This document shows positions 8,130 through 17,855 of a stretch of DNA of 64,000 bases, piece by piece. The translations under genes were made by a program, and so were the position numbers. Positions within the stretch are counted from its first letter, which is position 1. The number at the start of each line of letters is the position of its first letter. Under the pieces are notes generated by a model. It was not told the DNA's origin and searched no databases. It saw only the letters and a list, made by a program, of their open reading frames with translations. This DNA comes from UBA2779 sp965232615 (GTDB lineage Bacteria > Spirochaetota > Spirochaetia > DSM-2461), in NCBI GenBank assembly GCA_965232615.1, contig OZ246985.1:62001-126000 (forward strand), in the 5' to 3' direction.

Positions 8130-10109
8130 TTACATTTCACTCAATTCGTCAAGATTAACTTTTCGTTTCCTATTCCGAGAGCGAGCCGGAGTAACATCAG
8201 CGGTGCCGGTTACTTCAGAAGACTCACCAGTGCCAGCACCTTGAGCAGTACTGCCGGAGGTGGGAATGACAGGCGGTTCATCTGAAGCAGCAAAACTCTG
8301 GTTGATATCACTGCGGACAGTGGAACGTCGGCGTCTGAATGAAGCAAAAGCAGCATCCTGGAACCCTTTCGACACACCGTTGAGGAATTCATTCAATACA
8401 TTAGCCATGGAATTCAATACATAGCGCTTACGTTTAATACTGGTGATATCCACATCAAGTAGCAATCCGGGCTGTACATGAAATGGATTAATACCATAGT
8501 CAAATTCATTGAATTCAGATTCAAGGAAATCAATCCGCTTATCCAGCTCAACCCTTAGTTTTGGATTTTCATATCCAAAGGTCATCTCTGCTCTTTCTCG
8601 AGATTTACGCAACATTTTCTTAAGAAGACTCTTCTCATACAGATAAGTCTGATTCAACCGCTCAACATCAGTATCTTCAGCTTTGATCCTGAGAAGCTCG
8701 TTCCAAACCTTTTCATGCTCTTCGTACAGTGGATCACCAGTGGCTTCATGAATCTTCCTGACTTTGCCTACAGTCTTTTTAACGATATCATCAAAATCAT
8801 TGATATAACCCAGACCTTTCTTATTATTCTGGTAGATTACAAAAGAAATATTATAAACATGAAGAATCTCGGCACGGAATTCCTCAACCTGCCTGGTATA
8901 GGCCCTGCGAAGGCTTTCCAACTGACCATGATCATAGAATTTCAGAAGCATTTGATAGCGCTCATCCGGTAACTGGGAAGTTTCATTATCCTCATACTCC
9001 CGAATAACAAGCTCTCGGCAGTTTTTCAGGTTCTCGATATACTGATAACCCATCTTGGATGTATCCAGAATGGATGTCAGATTGTTAATCGCAGTATTGA
9101 AGCCCCGGTTCCTGATGTTCTCTATGTCGATAATCCTCTTGATATTCTCCCGAATATTGAGAGGATCAAATTCCTCAGGATCAATCTCTGCTCGAAGCCC
9201 TTCAATCTTGTCGACCAGATTTTTAGCCATGAACATATATCTTCGAGAATCTTCCGATTCTTTATCATCATCTGTGAAATCCGGCACATGCTTAATTCTC
9301 TCAAACATGAGTTGAGTATCAGAAAGCTCTTCCTTACCCTCATCAACCAACTGATCCTGCAATTTTTCAATTTCATGATCAATCATATCAGTTACAGTTT
9401 TGGATATCTGATCTTTGATGATATTCTCTATTGTTGTTTGATAGTGGAAAATCGGGCTGATTAATTCTGATTCCAGGATGTTTATAGACAATTTGACATC
9501 TGTCACAGTTCTGGCCTTAAGCGTATTATCCTTGAAGGAGCATTTTACAACTGAATACGCATTTTCACCCCGGATAAATGCCCCGACATCTGCTTTTTGC
9601 CGCAGCAATGAGTTGGTCTCATTCTCAAGGTCATTCATACCCCGCTGGATATGTCCCTGCAGATGTCCATACATATTGATCACTGATTTTTCAATTTCAC
9701 CAGTATTAAACTTATCTGCTCCACCGACCTGATCAAGAAGTTCCGACATCTCTTTTGGAGAATATCTGGCGAGGTTTTTTGTTTCCTCCTTATCGACGAA
9801 TTGCCGAACCTTTTTCACCATTTCATCTTCAGTGGTGACAATGTACCTGTTGAACATATTCTGATAGTTCTGGTTGTAATAGTTGTAGACTTTTTCTTTC
9901 AACCCACCCATAACGTCCAATTCATGCAGAACTTCCTGTGGAAGCTTGGTTTGAACGACTTTGAGAACCTTTTCAACTTCTTCATTGATAATTTGATCGT
10001 ATTCAGTTTTCTGATCACGTCCATCCTGGGCAAGAGAATTCCTTGAACCGACTGCCGAAGGCTTAGTCGGATGGAAAACATTTGGGCTCTTTGGTAAATC
10101 ACCGGGCAT
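8130..10109 (-). CDS. cfpA: Cytoplasmic filament protein A
   Basis: A 659-residue, highly charged, almost wholly alpha-helical protein with long predicted coiled-coil stretches and no signal peptide, close in length to Treponema CfpA (about 680). Only spirochaetes are known to have this protein; it forms the ribbon-like filaments that run the length of the cell inside the cytoplasm and is needed for normal division. Start ATG at 10109 has AAGGAG seven bases upstream. The last ~70 residues (Arg-rich FRRRRS, then Ser/Thr/Gly-rich) look like a variable tail. Neighbours on the same strand match the order I recall in T. pallidum. Identification is by recognition of the sequence, not by search. Confidence 0.8.
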   Translation of the reverse strand: MPGDLPKSPNVFHPTKPSAVGSRNSLAQDGRDQKTEYDQIINEEVEKVLKVVQTKLPQEVLHELDVMGGLKEKVYNYYNQNYQNMFNRYIVTTEDEMVKKVRQFVDKEETKNLARYSPKEMSELLDQVGGADKFNTGEIEKSVINMYGHLQGHIQRGMNDLENETNSLLRQKADVGAFIRGENAYSVVKCSFKDNTLKARTVTDVKLSINILESELISPIFHYQTTIENIIKDQISKTVTDMIDHEIEKLQDQLVDEGKEELSDTQLMFERIKHVPDFTDDDKESEDSRRYMFMAKNLVDKIEGLRAEIDPEEFDPLNIRENIKRIIDIENIRNRGFNTAINNLTSILDTSKMGYQYIENLKNCRELVIREYEDNETSQLPDERYQMLLKFYDHGQLESLRRAYTRQVEEFRAEILHVYNISFVIYQNNKKGLGYINDFDDIVKKTVGKVRKIHEATGDPLYEEHEKVWNELLRIKAEDTDVERLNQTYLYEKSLLKKMLRKSRERAEMTFGYENPKLRVELDKRIDFLESEFNEFDYGINPFHVQPGLLLDVDITSIKRKRYVLNSMANVLNEFLNGVSKGFQDAAFASFRRRRSTVRSDINQSFAASDEPPVIPTSGSTAQGAGTGESSEVTGTADVTPARSRNRKRKVNLDELSEM

Positions 10110-10171
10110 TTTAAACTCCTTAAGTTATCAATTCTGCTAGACAATTCCAGTTGTCTAACTTCTTAACAAAT

Positions 10172-10201
10172 AGTATTGGCGAAAAATACTGAACAAGTCA
10201 A
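10172..10201 (-). promoter_or_regulatory. Possible promoter upstream of cfpA
   Basis: On the minus strand TTGACT (10201-10196), an 18-base spacer and AATACT (10177-10172) precede cfpA by about 65 bases. Between it and the start codon a hairpin TAGACAA-TTCCAG-TTGTCTA spans about 10137-10156. The -10 box is weak. Confidence 0.4.
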
Positions 10202-10231
10202 GATAGAGAAAATATTATTTGTGAAAATACT

Positions 10232-12982
10232 TTACATCCCTCTCGTTGTCAAGGCCATATCAGCGATATTTCGCAGTGCTGCCGCTCGTCCATATCGGGC
10301 GATACGTCTCAACGTATCAGCAGCATTACCTTTGTCAATATCATTGTAATCCTTATTGTCGATAATTGCAACCGATTCATCAAGCTCTTTTAAATCATTT
10401 TCTACTTGTATCCTTATTTCTCTGGCAGCAAGAAACCAAATTGTATCACCTCGGCGTATAATGTAACTTCTTTGACCGGGTAGAATCAATTCATTACCTG
10501 GATAGATCCAATCAGGATCCTGTCCAGAATACACTCGATAATCCAGATCTTTGAATCCATTCAAGACAGCAATATCGTTCGCGGCCAGATGGATATCAGC
10601 CTCTGAAATACTCACACGCTGATCAACATCAAGAAATTCTTCGAAGTCTTCCTTCGAAACCAGGGATCCATTCTCTATTATTGTACCTGGACTCTGGTTT
10701 ATAGGGACAGATTCATCATTCCCTGTTTCTGTAATCCCCATGTCAATATCACCTGAGGGATTGTCAGTGACACCTGCGGCATTGGTGTTATCTGTTAATT
10801 CTCGGGAACCCGCTTCTACGGACTTCTGGCCACCTGTAAGACCTTCATCGGCACTGGATATGGAATCGGATGCCATACCCTCTACTTCAGCATCACTTGA
10901 TGCAGATCCAGGTGTCCTGGAATCCCCCGCTCTGGTCGATATCAAGGATGGAACCCGGGACCTGAGAATTGTCCCCCATGGAGCATTGCCAGTCAAATCC
11001 AGAACAGCTGCCCCTGCAAAAAGTAAAGGAACAATCGCAACCAACAACCATAGTCCTGGAGACCGACGTTTTTTTACTGGTCTCCTTTGTTGAATGGTGC
11101 TTACTTCATCTTCAGTTTCCCGGGGCTCATCCTGAGAGCTCCTTCTATTACTATTGACAGGTTTTGACTCTATTGGTTTACTGGCCACTGCTTTTTGATT
11201 CCTTTTATCAAACCGGCTTTTTTCAGTAAGAGGTGTTCTTTTCTGTACAACTTTCCTGTCAGAACCAGTTTTCTCCATGGGCATGGGTACGGACTCTTTA
11301 ATAGAATCAGACAACAAGGCTAACTGCTCAGGTGTCAGTCCACCATCCCCATTCTGATTGAGGCTTCTGATAAATTTAAGGAGTCGATTTCTATCTTCCT
11401 GCCAGGATTGTTCATCATAATTGGCAATTTGATGGATTTCTCTGCGGACTTTTAATGCAGCCGCGATTTCTGCCTGTGAAATACGGCTTTTAATGCTTCT
11501 CCACAGCAGTATTGGTTTATCTCCCAGAAAAAGATCTCCAAAAAATGGATACACTGAGTCTGGTGAAGGCAAGCGTTTCAGCATCCCTCTGACAGCCATT
11601 CCTGTTTCCTGGCCATTCCTTGAAAGATTATTGGCCTCAGCAAATGAATCGCAAATCAGTGTCAGTAAAACACTGACGTTGGAGAGGAAAAACCATGAGG
11701 ATCCAGCTTTTGTCAGTTCTACATCTTTCAGGACATCCTGCAGATTCAAATGCGCTTGCTGTAAACTCGTACTGACTTTAGTTTTTCCGGCAATGATGTC
11801 CTCATGAAACACCTGGAGATAATTATCTAATGCTTCAACAACTTGAGCTTCTTCAATCTGGAGATTTCTTCTGATACAGTTCAATACCTGGGAAGCATAT
11901 TTGTCGATGAGGTGGAGACCTGTGGGATTTTGAATGATAAGCTGCAGGGGGTAACCATCCGGAATGGAGATAAGCCCATCGGTTTCATCCGTTTTGTAAC
12001 GAATTTGCCCCCTGGCAGAATCCACCGACAATCCATTTTCGATCCTGCCTCCGAAGCAAACTGTCGGCTTCCCTTTCTGGTTAATCAGCCAGCAGTTATT
12101 CCTTGAGCTTATCAGAGATTCTTGAAAAGTAGCCCTTTGTTTCCCGGAGACATCCATGACTTCCAGGCTGACTGGCGTACCATTTCCAGCAGGGAAAAGC
12201 AATCTAATTTTCCGCTGTAATTCTGGATTAGTTGTGATGATGCGCAATTTCCTACGGCGTTGTCTGATCCGTTTCAGCAACCCAATAAAAACAGCTGCAT
12301 CAGCGGAATCCAACTCATCATCCTCCAGATTATACCCACTGCTGCTTATGAGATCCGGGTCAACCCCTTGACTCATAATTCTTGCAACGAAACCTGGATG
12401 CATGGCTAAAGACAGGAGTTCACCAGCTTCAAACCAGAATGCATTATTATCAGTTATATAGAGACCCGAACCAGAGAAGTCCTGCTTAGTATACCGGAGA
12501 GGATTCTTCAGGAACTCAGACTTTGCTTCTTCAAACAGGCGGGTGAAATGTCTGTCTTTTTTTTCCTGTTTGTATAAATCAAAGACCACCTGATCATCAT
12601 AGCGAAGGTGGATGTTCCCACTGGAGTAGAACCACAGCATATGACGTTTCTCGCCATCAGCAACTGCTCTGTAATCAGCAAGTTCATCAGTTGGCAAATC
12701 AAAACTGGAAAAAAACTGTTTCATGGTTTCGACAACAGCGGTATCACCAAGATATCGTCCCTGAACCTTTGGGACGTTGAGGATTTCAAGCAGTGGATTG
12801 CCAACATGATCATCCGTGATGACCGTTGTGGAAACAACTTCATGAATTTCATCAGTTAGATTTCTTGAGTTACCAATTCTAAGGAAGGGACGAACATCCC
12901 CTTGACTGTTGCCAAGATAGATCACATAACATTCACATGCTATGTGAAAAATTCGGGATTCGGGAGAAATTACATCTGACAT
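10232..12982 (-). CDS. Large unknown membrane protein with C-terminal LysM-like domain
   Basis: About 916 residues; ATG at 12982 is preferred over a TTG six bases earlier. Residues 1-560 form a cytoplasmic-looking region without motifs I recognise. Residues 580-635 are basic and Ser/Pro rich. A single membrane segment (GLWLLVAIVPLLFAGAAVL) lies near residue 640. Then comes an acidic Gly/Ser-rich linker and a C-terminal module ending in YIIRRGDTIWFLAAREI, which has the look of a LysM or LysM-like peptidoglycan-binding repeat. Topology would place the N-terminus inside and the LysM-like part in the periplasm. It is upstream of cfpA, so it might link the filament to the wall; that is inference. 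Confidence 0.75.
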   Translation of the reverse strand: MSDVISPESRIFHIACECYVIYLGNSQGDVRPFLRIGNSRNLTDEIHEVVSTTVITDDHVGNPLLEILNVPKVQGRYLGDTAVVETMKQFFSSFDLPTDELADYRAVADGEKRHMLWFYSSGNIHLRYDDQVVFDLYKQEKKDRHFTRLFEEAKSEFLKNPLRYTKQDFSGSGLYITDNNAFWFEAGELLSLAMHPGFVARIMSQGVDPDLISSSGYNLEDDELDSADAAVFIGLLKRIRQRRRKLRIITTNPELQRKIRLLFPAGNGTPVSLEVMDVSGKQRATFQESLISSRNNCWLINQKGKPTVCFGGRIENGLSVDSARGQIRYKTDETDGLISIPDGYPLQLIIQNPTGLHLIDKYASQVLNCIRRNLQIEEAQVVEALDNYLQVFHEDIIAGKTKVSTSLQQAHLNLQDVLKDVELTKAGSSWFFLSNVSVLLTLICDSFAEANNLSRNGQETGMAVRGMLKRLPSPDSVYPFFGDLFLGDKPILLWRSIKSRISQAEIAAALKVRREIHQIANYDEQSWQEDRNRLLKFIRSLNQNGDGGLTPEQLALLSDSIKESVPMPMEKTGSDRKVVQKRTPLTEKSRFDKRNQKAVASKPIESKPVNSNRRSSQDEPRETEDEVSTIQQRRPVKKRRSPGLWLLVAIVPLLFAGAAVLDLTGNAPWGTILRSRVPSLISTRAGDSRTPGSASSDAEVEGMASDSISSADEGLTGGQKSVEAGSRELTDNTNAAGVTDNPSGDIDMGITETGNDESVPINQSPGTIIENGSLVSKEDFEEFLDVDQRVSISEADIHLAANDIAVLNGFKDLDYRVYSGQDPDWIYPGNELILPGQRSYIIRRGDTIWFLAAREIRIQVENDLKELDESVAIIDNKDYNDIDKGNAADTLRRIARYGRAAALRNIADMALTTRGM

Positions 12983-13065
12983 ATTCAAAGTTCCAGCATA
13001 TTATTTACCTCACAATATATCTCAGCCGGGGATTCCCGGCAAGTGCTGTGCTGACTTGAATTCTC

Positions 13066-13227
13066 AGGCAACCTCAAAAAAACCGTTTTTGGAATTTGGC
13101 TTGATCTTTTTCCTCGCTGTTGCATTGTCGAAATACTCACGTAATCAGGTGTGTACCGCAGGAGCAAAGCTCCGAGGAACACACCGCCACTTCGTCAATT
13201 TCCTAAAGCTGTTTTTCAGAGGTACCC
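13066..13227. mobile_element. Composite palindromic element, copy 2 (one core unit)
   Basis: Left end AGGCAACCTCAAAAAAACCG, right end TTTTTCAGAGGTACCCC, with one core unit of the GGTGTGTACC...GGAACACACC type and inner stem GGAGC-AAA-GCTCC. No clear target duplication. It lies upstream of the large LysM-like gene. Confidence 0.85.
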
Positions 13228-13452
13228 CTTAGCTATAACATCTGTCGTTATGTGTATTTGAGACAATCCTGGGATAAGTGGGCACGGAATGTGCTCTGTA
13301 AGCCGAAAAAAGCCTGATAACGGGTTGACATCGCTAAGAAAGGTCGAAATTTCAGAAAAAATGAAAAAAAGACGTTTTTCCCGAATCAAAGGTTGTAAAA
13401 CTTTTTTTTTAGAGGTACACTGGTGAGAAATAAAGGTTAAGGAGGAATCAAA
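13228..13452. other. Non-coding stretch with a relic right end of the composite element
   Basis: No gene seen. At 13402-13420 a T-run followed by AGAGGTACAC matches the right terminal repeat of the composite elements, but no left end or core is present. A TTGACA-like box occurs near 13324. The following lipoprotein gene has its own GGAGG at 13441. Confidence 0.45.
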
Positions 13453-13962
13453 TTGATCCCAAAAAACAATTTTATTCTTACGTTGTTTGTGCTTGTATCA
13501 ATAATAATGATACCCGTTTTCTTTCTGAGTTCATGTGAGACTCTGGATAAACTTGCAGCAGGGGAACCCCTGCTTACAGGAAATATCACTGAAACAAAAA
13601 ACACCCGGGAAGGTGGACTTGCTCCAAATGAAGGCAGCTTCCTACCCGAATGGCTTCAAGGAGATTGGGCCGTAGAGAGTGCCCCCGGGATACTGGGCTA
13701 TACTATTACCCCCAATGAAATCAGGTATCTTGGAGAGATAGGAATTCTTGGAACCTATAAAGATGCTCTTATGGAAGATAAGGGCTATACTCTCGAATAC
13801 TTTGTAAAAACCGATGAAGAGGCCTTGTTTGAGCTTGAAGCTGGTGCCGACAATCAGTATCTACTGTTTGTCCGTGCAGTTAAAGAGGATACAGGTGTCA
13901 CCGTGTTTATCAAGGGGATGAATGAGGAAAAAGATTCTAAACTTATACCTTATAAAGAATAG
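13453..13962 (+). CDS. Small lipoprotein of unknown function
   Basis: 169 residues, TTG start at 13453 placed eight bases after AAGGAGG. The N-terminus has a lipoprotein signal: basic start, hydrophobic FILTLFVLVSIIMIPVFF, lipobox LSSC with Cys near residue 28. The mature part contains WLQGDWAVESAPGILGYTI, a beta-strand-rich layout resembling small lipocalin-like or DUF domains in spirochaete lipoproteins, but I cannot name the family. Likely anchored to a membrane and exposed to periplasm or surface. Confidence 0.75.
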   Translation: MIPKNNFILTLFVLVSIIMIPVFFLSSCETLDKLAAGEPLLTGNITETKNTREGGLAPNEGSFLPEWLQGDWAVESAPGILGYTITPNEIRYLGEIGILGTYKDALMEDKGYTLEYFVKTDEEALFELEAGADNQYLLFVRAVKEDTGVTVFIKGMNEEKDSKLIPYKE

Positions 13963-14236
13963 CAGGGTGTTTTGACCTGAACCGCATCAATGCTTCCTGA
14001 ATCATGGACAAATGACATAGAGCTGTTAGGAAAATAGGTTCTTCCAACTTTCCTATGGATAAGTGAAAAAGTATCGCTGTTCTGAAATTTTCAAAATTCC
14101 TAAACCCTCTGGCGGTTGCTTTTATATGCTGGATCACACTGTTTATTTCTTCCGAGAATGCGTTGGTTACCCTGTGTTGGACAAATGTAAGAATGTTTGC
14201 ACTATGCTTTTTTGGCATTTTTGCAACTTTTATTAT
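13963..14236 (-). pseudogene. ISL3-family transposase C-terminal remnant
   Basis: The minus strand codes for KVAKMPKKHSANIL, then HRVTNAFSEEINSVIQHIKA and ARGFRNFENFRTAILFHL, the conserved C-terminal block of ISL3-type transposases (usually TNA-x-E-x-INSxIQxIKxxARGFRNxxN). The rest of the gene is missing; the upstream edge stops at a relic terminal repeat (14238). Confidence 0.8.
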
Positions 14237-14237
14237 G

Positions 14238-14256
14238 GGGCACCTATAAAAACCGT
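14238..14256. repeat. Relic left end of the composite element
   Basis: GGGCACCTATAAAAACC differs by one base from the usual left terminal repeat. No core or right end follows. It joins the ISL3 remnant to the upstream region of the next gene. Confidence 0.55.
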
Positions 14257-14270
14257 TTAAGGAAGGTAAA

Positions 14271-15346
14271 ATGAAAAAAACAACGGCAATTCTGCTCCTT
14301 CTTTTCCCTCTGGTCATGCTATGGTCCCAGGATGTGGAAATTATTGCCCTGCCCGATGAATCGCCCGAAATCCTGGCCCTCATCCGCCGGGCGGTGGGCA
14401 CCGAGGCGGGGGAACGTCCCGTCAAGGTGTGGTTCCGCCCCCGGGGCAATTTCTACAACGTCAAAATAGCCCTGCACCCCGGGAAAGATGAAACCGCCGT
14501 GTACAAACGCCTGCCGATAGAGAGGGACACAGCCGGCCTGGCCTCTTCTCTTTCCGCAATGGGGCGGGAGGCAAGGGAGGAAAGGGAAGCAAGGGAGGAA
14601 AGGGAAGCAAGGGAGGCAAGGGAAAAGCTGGAAAAAGTCCGGGGCGAATACGTCTTCGTGGAGGGGGTAGCTTCCAGATGGGCAGCACCGCGGGTGATTC
14701 GGACGAGGAGCCGGTGCACCGGGTAACAGTGGGATCGTTTTACATGAAGGCCACCGAGGTAACCCAGGGAGAGTGGAAGGCGGTGATGGGGAACAACCCT
14801 TCCCGGTTTAAGGGGGATAACCTTCCGGTGGAGAGTGTAAACTGGTATGATGCGGTGAAGTACTGCAATGCATTGAGCCAACTGGAAGGAAAGACACCGG
14901 TGTACCGGATAAGCGGCAGCAGTGTAAGTGCTAACTGGGGGGCGAATGGCTACCGCTTACCGACGGAAGCTGAATGGGAGTATGCGGCCCGTGGGGGGAA
15001 GGAGTCCAGGGGGTATAAATATGCCGGTGGTAACAATGTCGGCGAAGTTGGCTGGTATGACGATAATTCCGAAGACAAGACCCATCCGGTGGGCCGGAAG
15101 CGGGCGAATGAGCTGGGCTTGCACGACATGAGCGGGAACGTGTGGGAGTGGTGCTGGGACTGGTATGGGGATTATTTCAGCGGTAGCCAGACCGATCCCA
15201 CCGGGCCGTCCAGCGGTTCCTACCGTGTCAGACGCGGCGGTAGCTGGCCCGACTACGGCAGGAGCCTGCGTTCCGCCAATCGCTACTTCAGCACCCCCTC
15301 GAGTAGCTACGACTTTTTGGGCTTCCGCCCCGTTATGAGGACGTAA
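14271..15346 (+). pseudogene. Exported FGE-fold (SUMF1-like) protein, broken by a -1 frameshift in a G run
   Basis: Frame 1 (from ATG 14271) gives a signal peptide (KKTTAILLLLFPLVMLWSQ), a domain of ~80 residues, and an Arg/Glu coiled coil of short repeats (REAREEREARE). It then enters the FGE domain at GEYVFVEG and loses frame in the G5 run at 14663-14667. Frame 3 (to 15346) carries the rest: SFQMGS, PVESVNWYDAVKYCNAL, YRLPTEAEWEYAARGG, GLHDMSGNVWEWCWDWYG, RRGGSW, FLGFRPV. One more G would restore a single ~358-residue protein. The catalytic Cys pair of true formylglycine-generating enzyme is not seen, so this is the non-enzymatic or unknown-function class common in spirochaetes. Base composition is GC-rich compared with what follows. 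Confidence 0.85.
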
Positions 15347-15572
15347 ATTTTTGGCTTTTTACCTTTTTACCTTTTTACCTTTTGATTAGCGGCATAAGAA
15401 AAAGGGGACCGTAAGGCCCCTTCCTTGCCGCCCTTGGGCGGCTATAAAAAAGGCAGGCGTAGCCTGCTTCCTTATATATAGTATACATGAGTTTCATGGG
15501 GCTTCTTTTGCCCTCTTTATCGCGGACAGTTAATGTTACAATTCACCCATCACATGTTATGCCGTGAATTAT
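15347..15572. other. Non-coding stretch with tandem octamer and three GC-rich hairpins
   Basis: CTTTTTAC is repeated three to four times at about 15355-15382. Three hairpins then follow in quick succession: AAGGGGACC/GGCCCCTT at about 15402-15422, GCCGCCC/GGGCGGC at 15427-15442, and GCAGGC-GTA-GCCTGC at about 15453-15467. The first is followed by a T-rich tail and may end the FGE-like transcript. No gene seen. Confidence 0.6.
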
Positions 15573-15819
15573 CTTGACACAGGGGGAGCAGTGCGGCTAG
15601 TATTTTGAGAGGGGCATCATTAAAGGCAGGGATTCGCAGAAATGTTACGGCACCCCCACCCCCATGCTGTGCCGCAGTTTTTCAACACATCTGCTTGAGC
15701 AAGGTGTTAATTTGAGATATATCCAGGAGTTATTGAGACCCGAAAGCTCTAAAATGACGATATATGACTCCAGGAAAGCTATTGATAAATTCAAAAATCC
15801 AATTGATGCTTTTTTTTGA
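15573..15819 (+). pseudogene. Tyrosine recombinase C-terminal remnant, left border of AT-rich island
   Basis: The last ~50 codons, ending at TGA 15817-15819, read MLCRSFSTHLLEQGVNLRYI, then QELL and TIY near the end. That is the box II region of XerC/D-like integrases with H-x-x-T/SHLLExGxxLRYIQELLGH and the nucleophilic Tyr. The part upstream is damaged. A related but differently decayed copy is at 19024-19262, in the same orientation. Confidence 0.8.
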
Positions 15820-16772
15820 CTGAAAAGAGTAAAAATGATAAAAGAAAACCATATAAAATTGTTCTTATTCCTCCAACTTGGCCGTATAAGAACAAGAAAT
15901 CAAATATGAATTTCTGGAACATAGATACTGAAAAGAGATTCTTCACAGAAGCAATAAAAAACTTTGCTTCACCAGAACAGTTGTTCTATAAATTGACAGA
16001 TGGATATTTTGCCTATGTTCCGAAAGGGAAAAGTGCAGAAAAGCAAACATTGCAAAGTAGAAATTCGCTAATTGGACAATATACGGAAAAGTGGAGTAGA
16101 GACTTTTTTCAACCAATTGCTAAGAGTTTAGGACTATATGCTGTAAACAGTGTAGTTTGCCCAGAACTTGGATTATCTGCCCAAAGTGATGCAGACTTAG
16201 CATTTTGCAAAACAAATGATACTCGACAAAAAGCAGAAAACATTAAATTGCTCTTTGAAATTAAGATGAGCATTGTAAACAATTATAAATATGACAGCTG
16301 ACAAGTTAATTTTGTAGGTGATTACAAAGCCCACAAAGGAAATCCTTCCATCCTTCGTTCTGACTCAATGCTGAAAGCAATAGGAAAATCTATTAACATT
16401 CGAGTTTCGGGAATGGAATCAACAAAAATTCCAATTATAGTTTTAGGAAATAGTCCTATAACAGAAAACTACTCGAAAAAAGTGGATTTTTTGAAAAAGG
16501 CTGGAATTATTCAAATTTTCATATCCTTATATCCAAACCCTTCCAATGATTCTATTACAAACACTGAGGGCAAAGGTTTTCAGACTTTCGATGAATTTCA
16601 AAACTTAGCCGATTACATTGCATCTATAGTTAATTCTGATATGAATTTCTTTTCTTCAATGTTGCCTAAAAGAGAATTAGGCCGAATAATAACCATAGCT
16701 GCAAAAGAAAAGGATGATGTTTCAAGAGCAGAGAAATTTTTAGAGTTGCTCCTAAGTCTAATTGGAGAATAA
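15816..16772 (+). pseudogene. Type II restriction endonuclease with an internal stop codon
   Basis: A single frame from TTG 15816 to 16772, interrupted only by TGA at 16299-16301. The first part (161 residues) contains SAQSDADLAF then LLFEIKMS, fitting a D...ExK nuclease core; the stop falls about 12 residues after the ExK Lys. The second part (157 residues) continues the same frame. It abuts a methyltransferase with overlapping ends, so it is the restriction half of an R-M pair. I do not recognise the specificity. Unless the stop is read through or is a sequencing error, the enzyme is dead while its methyltransferase remains whole. Confidence 0.75.
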
Positions 16773-17703
16773 ATTGGAAAGAATAAAAACTGCATATCAA
16801 AGAAAAAATGGGACAGAGTCAAGTTCGTTTGGAACAAATGGCAGAATAAATCACGATTCGTCTAAATTTTATGACTCTAAATTATATAATGAACTGACAA
16901 ATAAGAAACAAGTCAGAAAAGAGACAAACTTGTTTCCTGAAAATTTGCTGAACTCAACAATTTTAGGGTCGGCAGAAAATATGTCAATGATACCTGATAA
17001 TTCATTGCATCTAATGATTACTTCACCACCTTACAATGTCTCGAAAGAATATGATGAAGACCTGTCATTGCAAGAGTATTTGGATATGCTAAAAAGGGTC
17101 TTCACAGAAACATATCGTGTGCTAGTCAATGGTGGTCGCGCCTGTATAAATGTTGCAAATCTTGGCCGGAAACCATACATCCCGCTTTCAGACTATATCT
17201 CAAAAATTATGATTGAGATCGGTTTTAATATGCGCGGTGAAATAATTTGGAATAAAGCAGCAAGTGCAAGTCCTTCAACCGCTTGGGGTAGTTGGATATC
17301 TGCATCTAATCCCATTTTAAGAGATATTCACGAATACATTTTGATTTTTTCAAAAGGAGATTACAAAAGAGACCGAAAAATAAATGAAAAAGAAATCAAG
17401 CAAAACTCTATTTCAAAAGAAGATTTTGTGGAATGGACTAAATCTATTTGGTCATTCAATGCAGAATCAGCCCGCAGAATTGGCCATCCTGCGCCTTTTC
17501 CAATTGATTTGCCATATAGACTGATTCAATTGTATTCATTCAAAACCGATATTATCATAGACCCATTTATGGGAAGCGGTACAACTGGAATAGCAGCATT
17601 AAAAAGTGATAGAAATTATGTTGGATTTGAAATAAGTCAAGAATATATTGACTTAACAAAAGAAAGAATTGCACCTTTTGAAAATATGCTGAAATTTGAT
17701 TAA
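16762..17703 (+). CDS. Beta-class DNA methyltransferase (N4-cytosine or N6-adenine)
   Basis: About 313 residues; the start is TTG at 16762 or 16774, overlapping the endonuclease stop region. The catalytic motif IV, ITSPPYN near residue 88, comes before the AdoMet motif I, DPFMGSGTTG near residue 270, which is the permuted beta order. TSPPY favours N4-cytosine but does not exclude N6-adenine. The gene is AT-rich like its neighbours. Intact in sequence; it would keep protecting DNA after loss of the nuclease. Confidence 0.88.
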   Translation: MENKLERIKTAYQRKNGTESSSFGTNGRINHDSSKFYDSKLYNELTNKKQVRKETNLFPENLLNSTILGSAENMSMIPDNSLHLMITSPPYNVSKEYDEDLSLQEYLDMLKRVFTETYRVLVNGGRACINVANLGRKPYIPLSDYISKIMIEIGFNMRGEIIWNKAASASPSTAWGSWISASNPILRDIHEYILIFSKGDYKRDRKINEKEIKQNSISKEDFVEWTKSIWSFNAESARRIGHPAPFPIDLPYRLIQLYSFKTDIIIDPFMGSGTTGIAALKSDRNYVGFEISQEYIDLTKERIAPFENMLKFD

Positions 17704-17855
17704 ATAAAAACGCCCTACAGCAATGTATAGAAGAATTTGCCGAAGTAGCAGTATCATCAAGCATTTCAGCCCGCTCAAACAGCATCGCGGGTTGACAAGA
17801 AATTACTGCGCAACCTTTCGCTGCTCATACAATTTACCGTTGTGTTTAATTAGAA
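17704..17855. other. Spacer between cassette genes with CATACA..CCGTTGTG motif
   Basis: No gene. The segment CATACAATTTACCGTTGTG at 17828-17846 lies just before the next start. A similar CATACACCAGCCGTTGTG occurs at about 20390-20407 before another gene of the island. It does not match the integron R' consensus strictly. Confidence 0.35.

Noticed and set aside
14453..14881. Minus-strand frames opposite the FGE-like gene
   Set aside because: They are shadows of the GC-rich coiled-coil repeat; all conserved motifs are on the plus strand.
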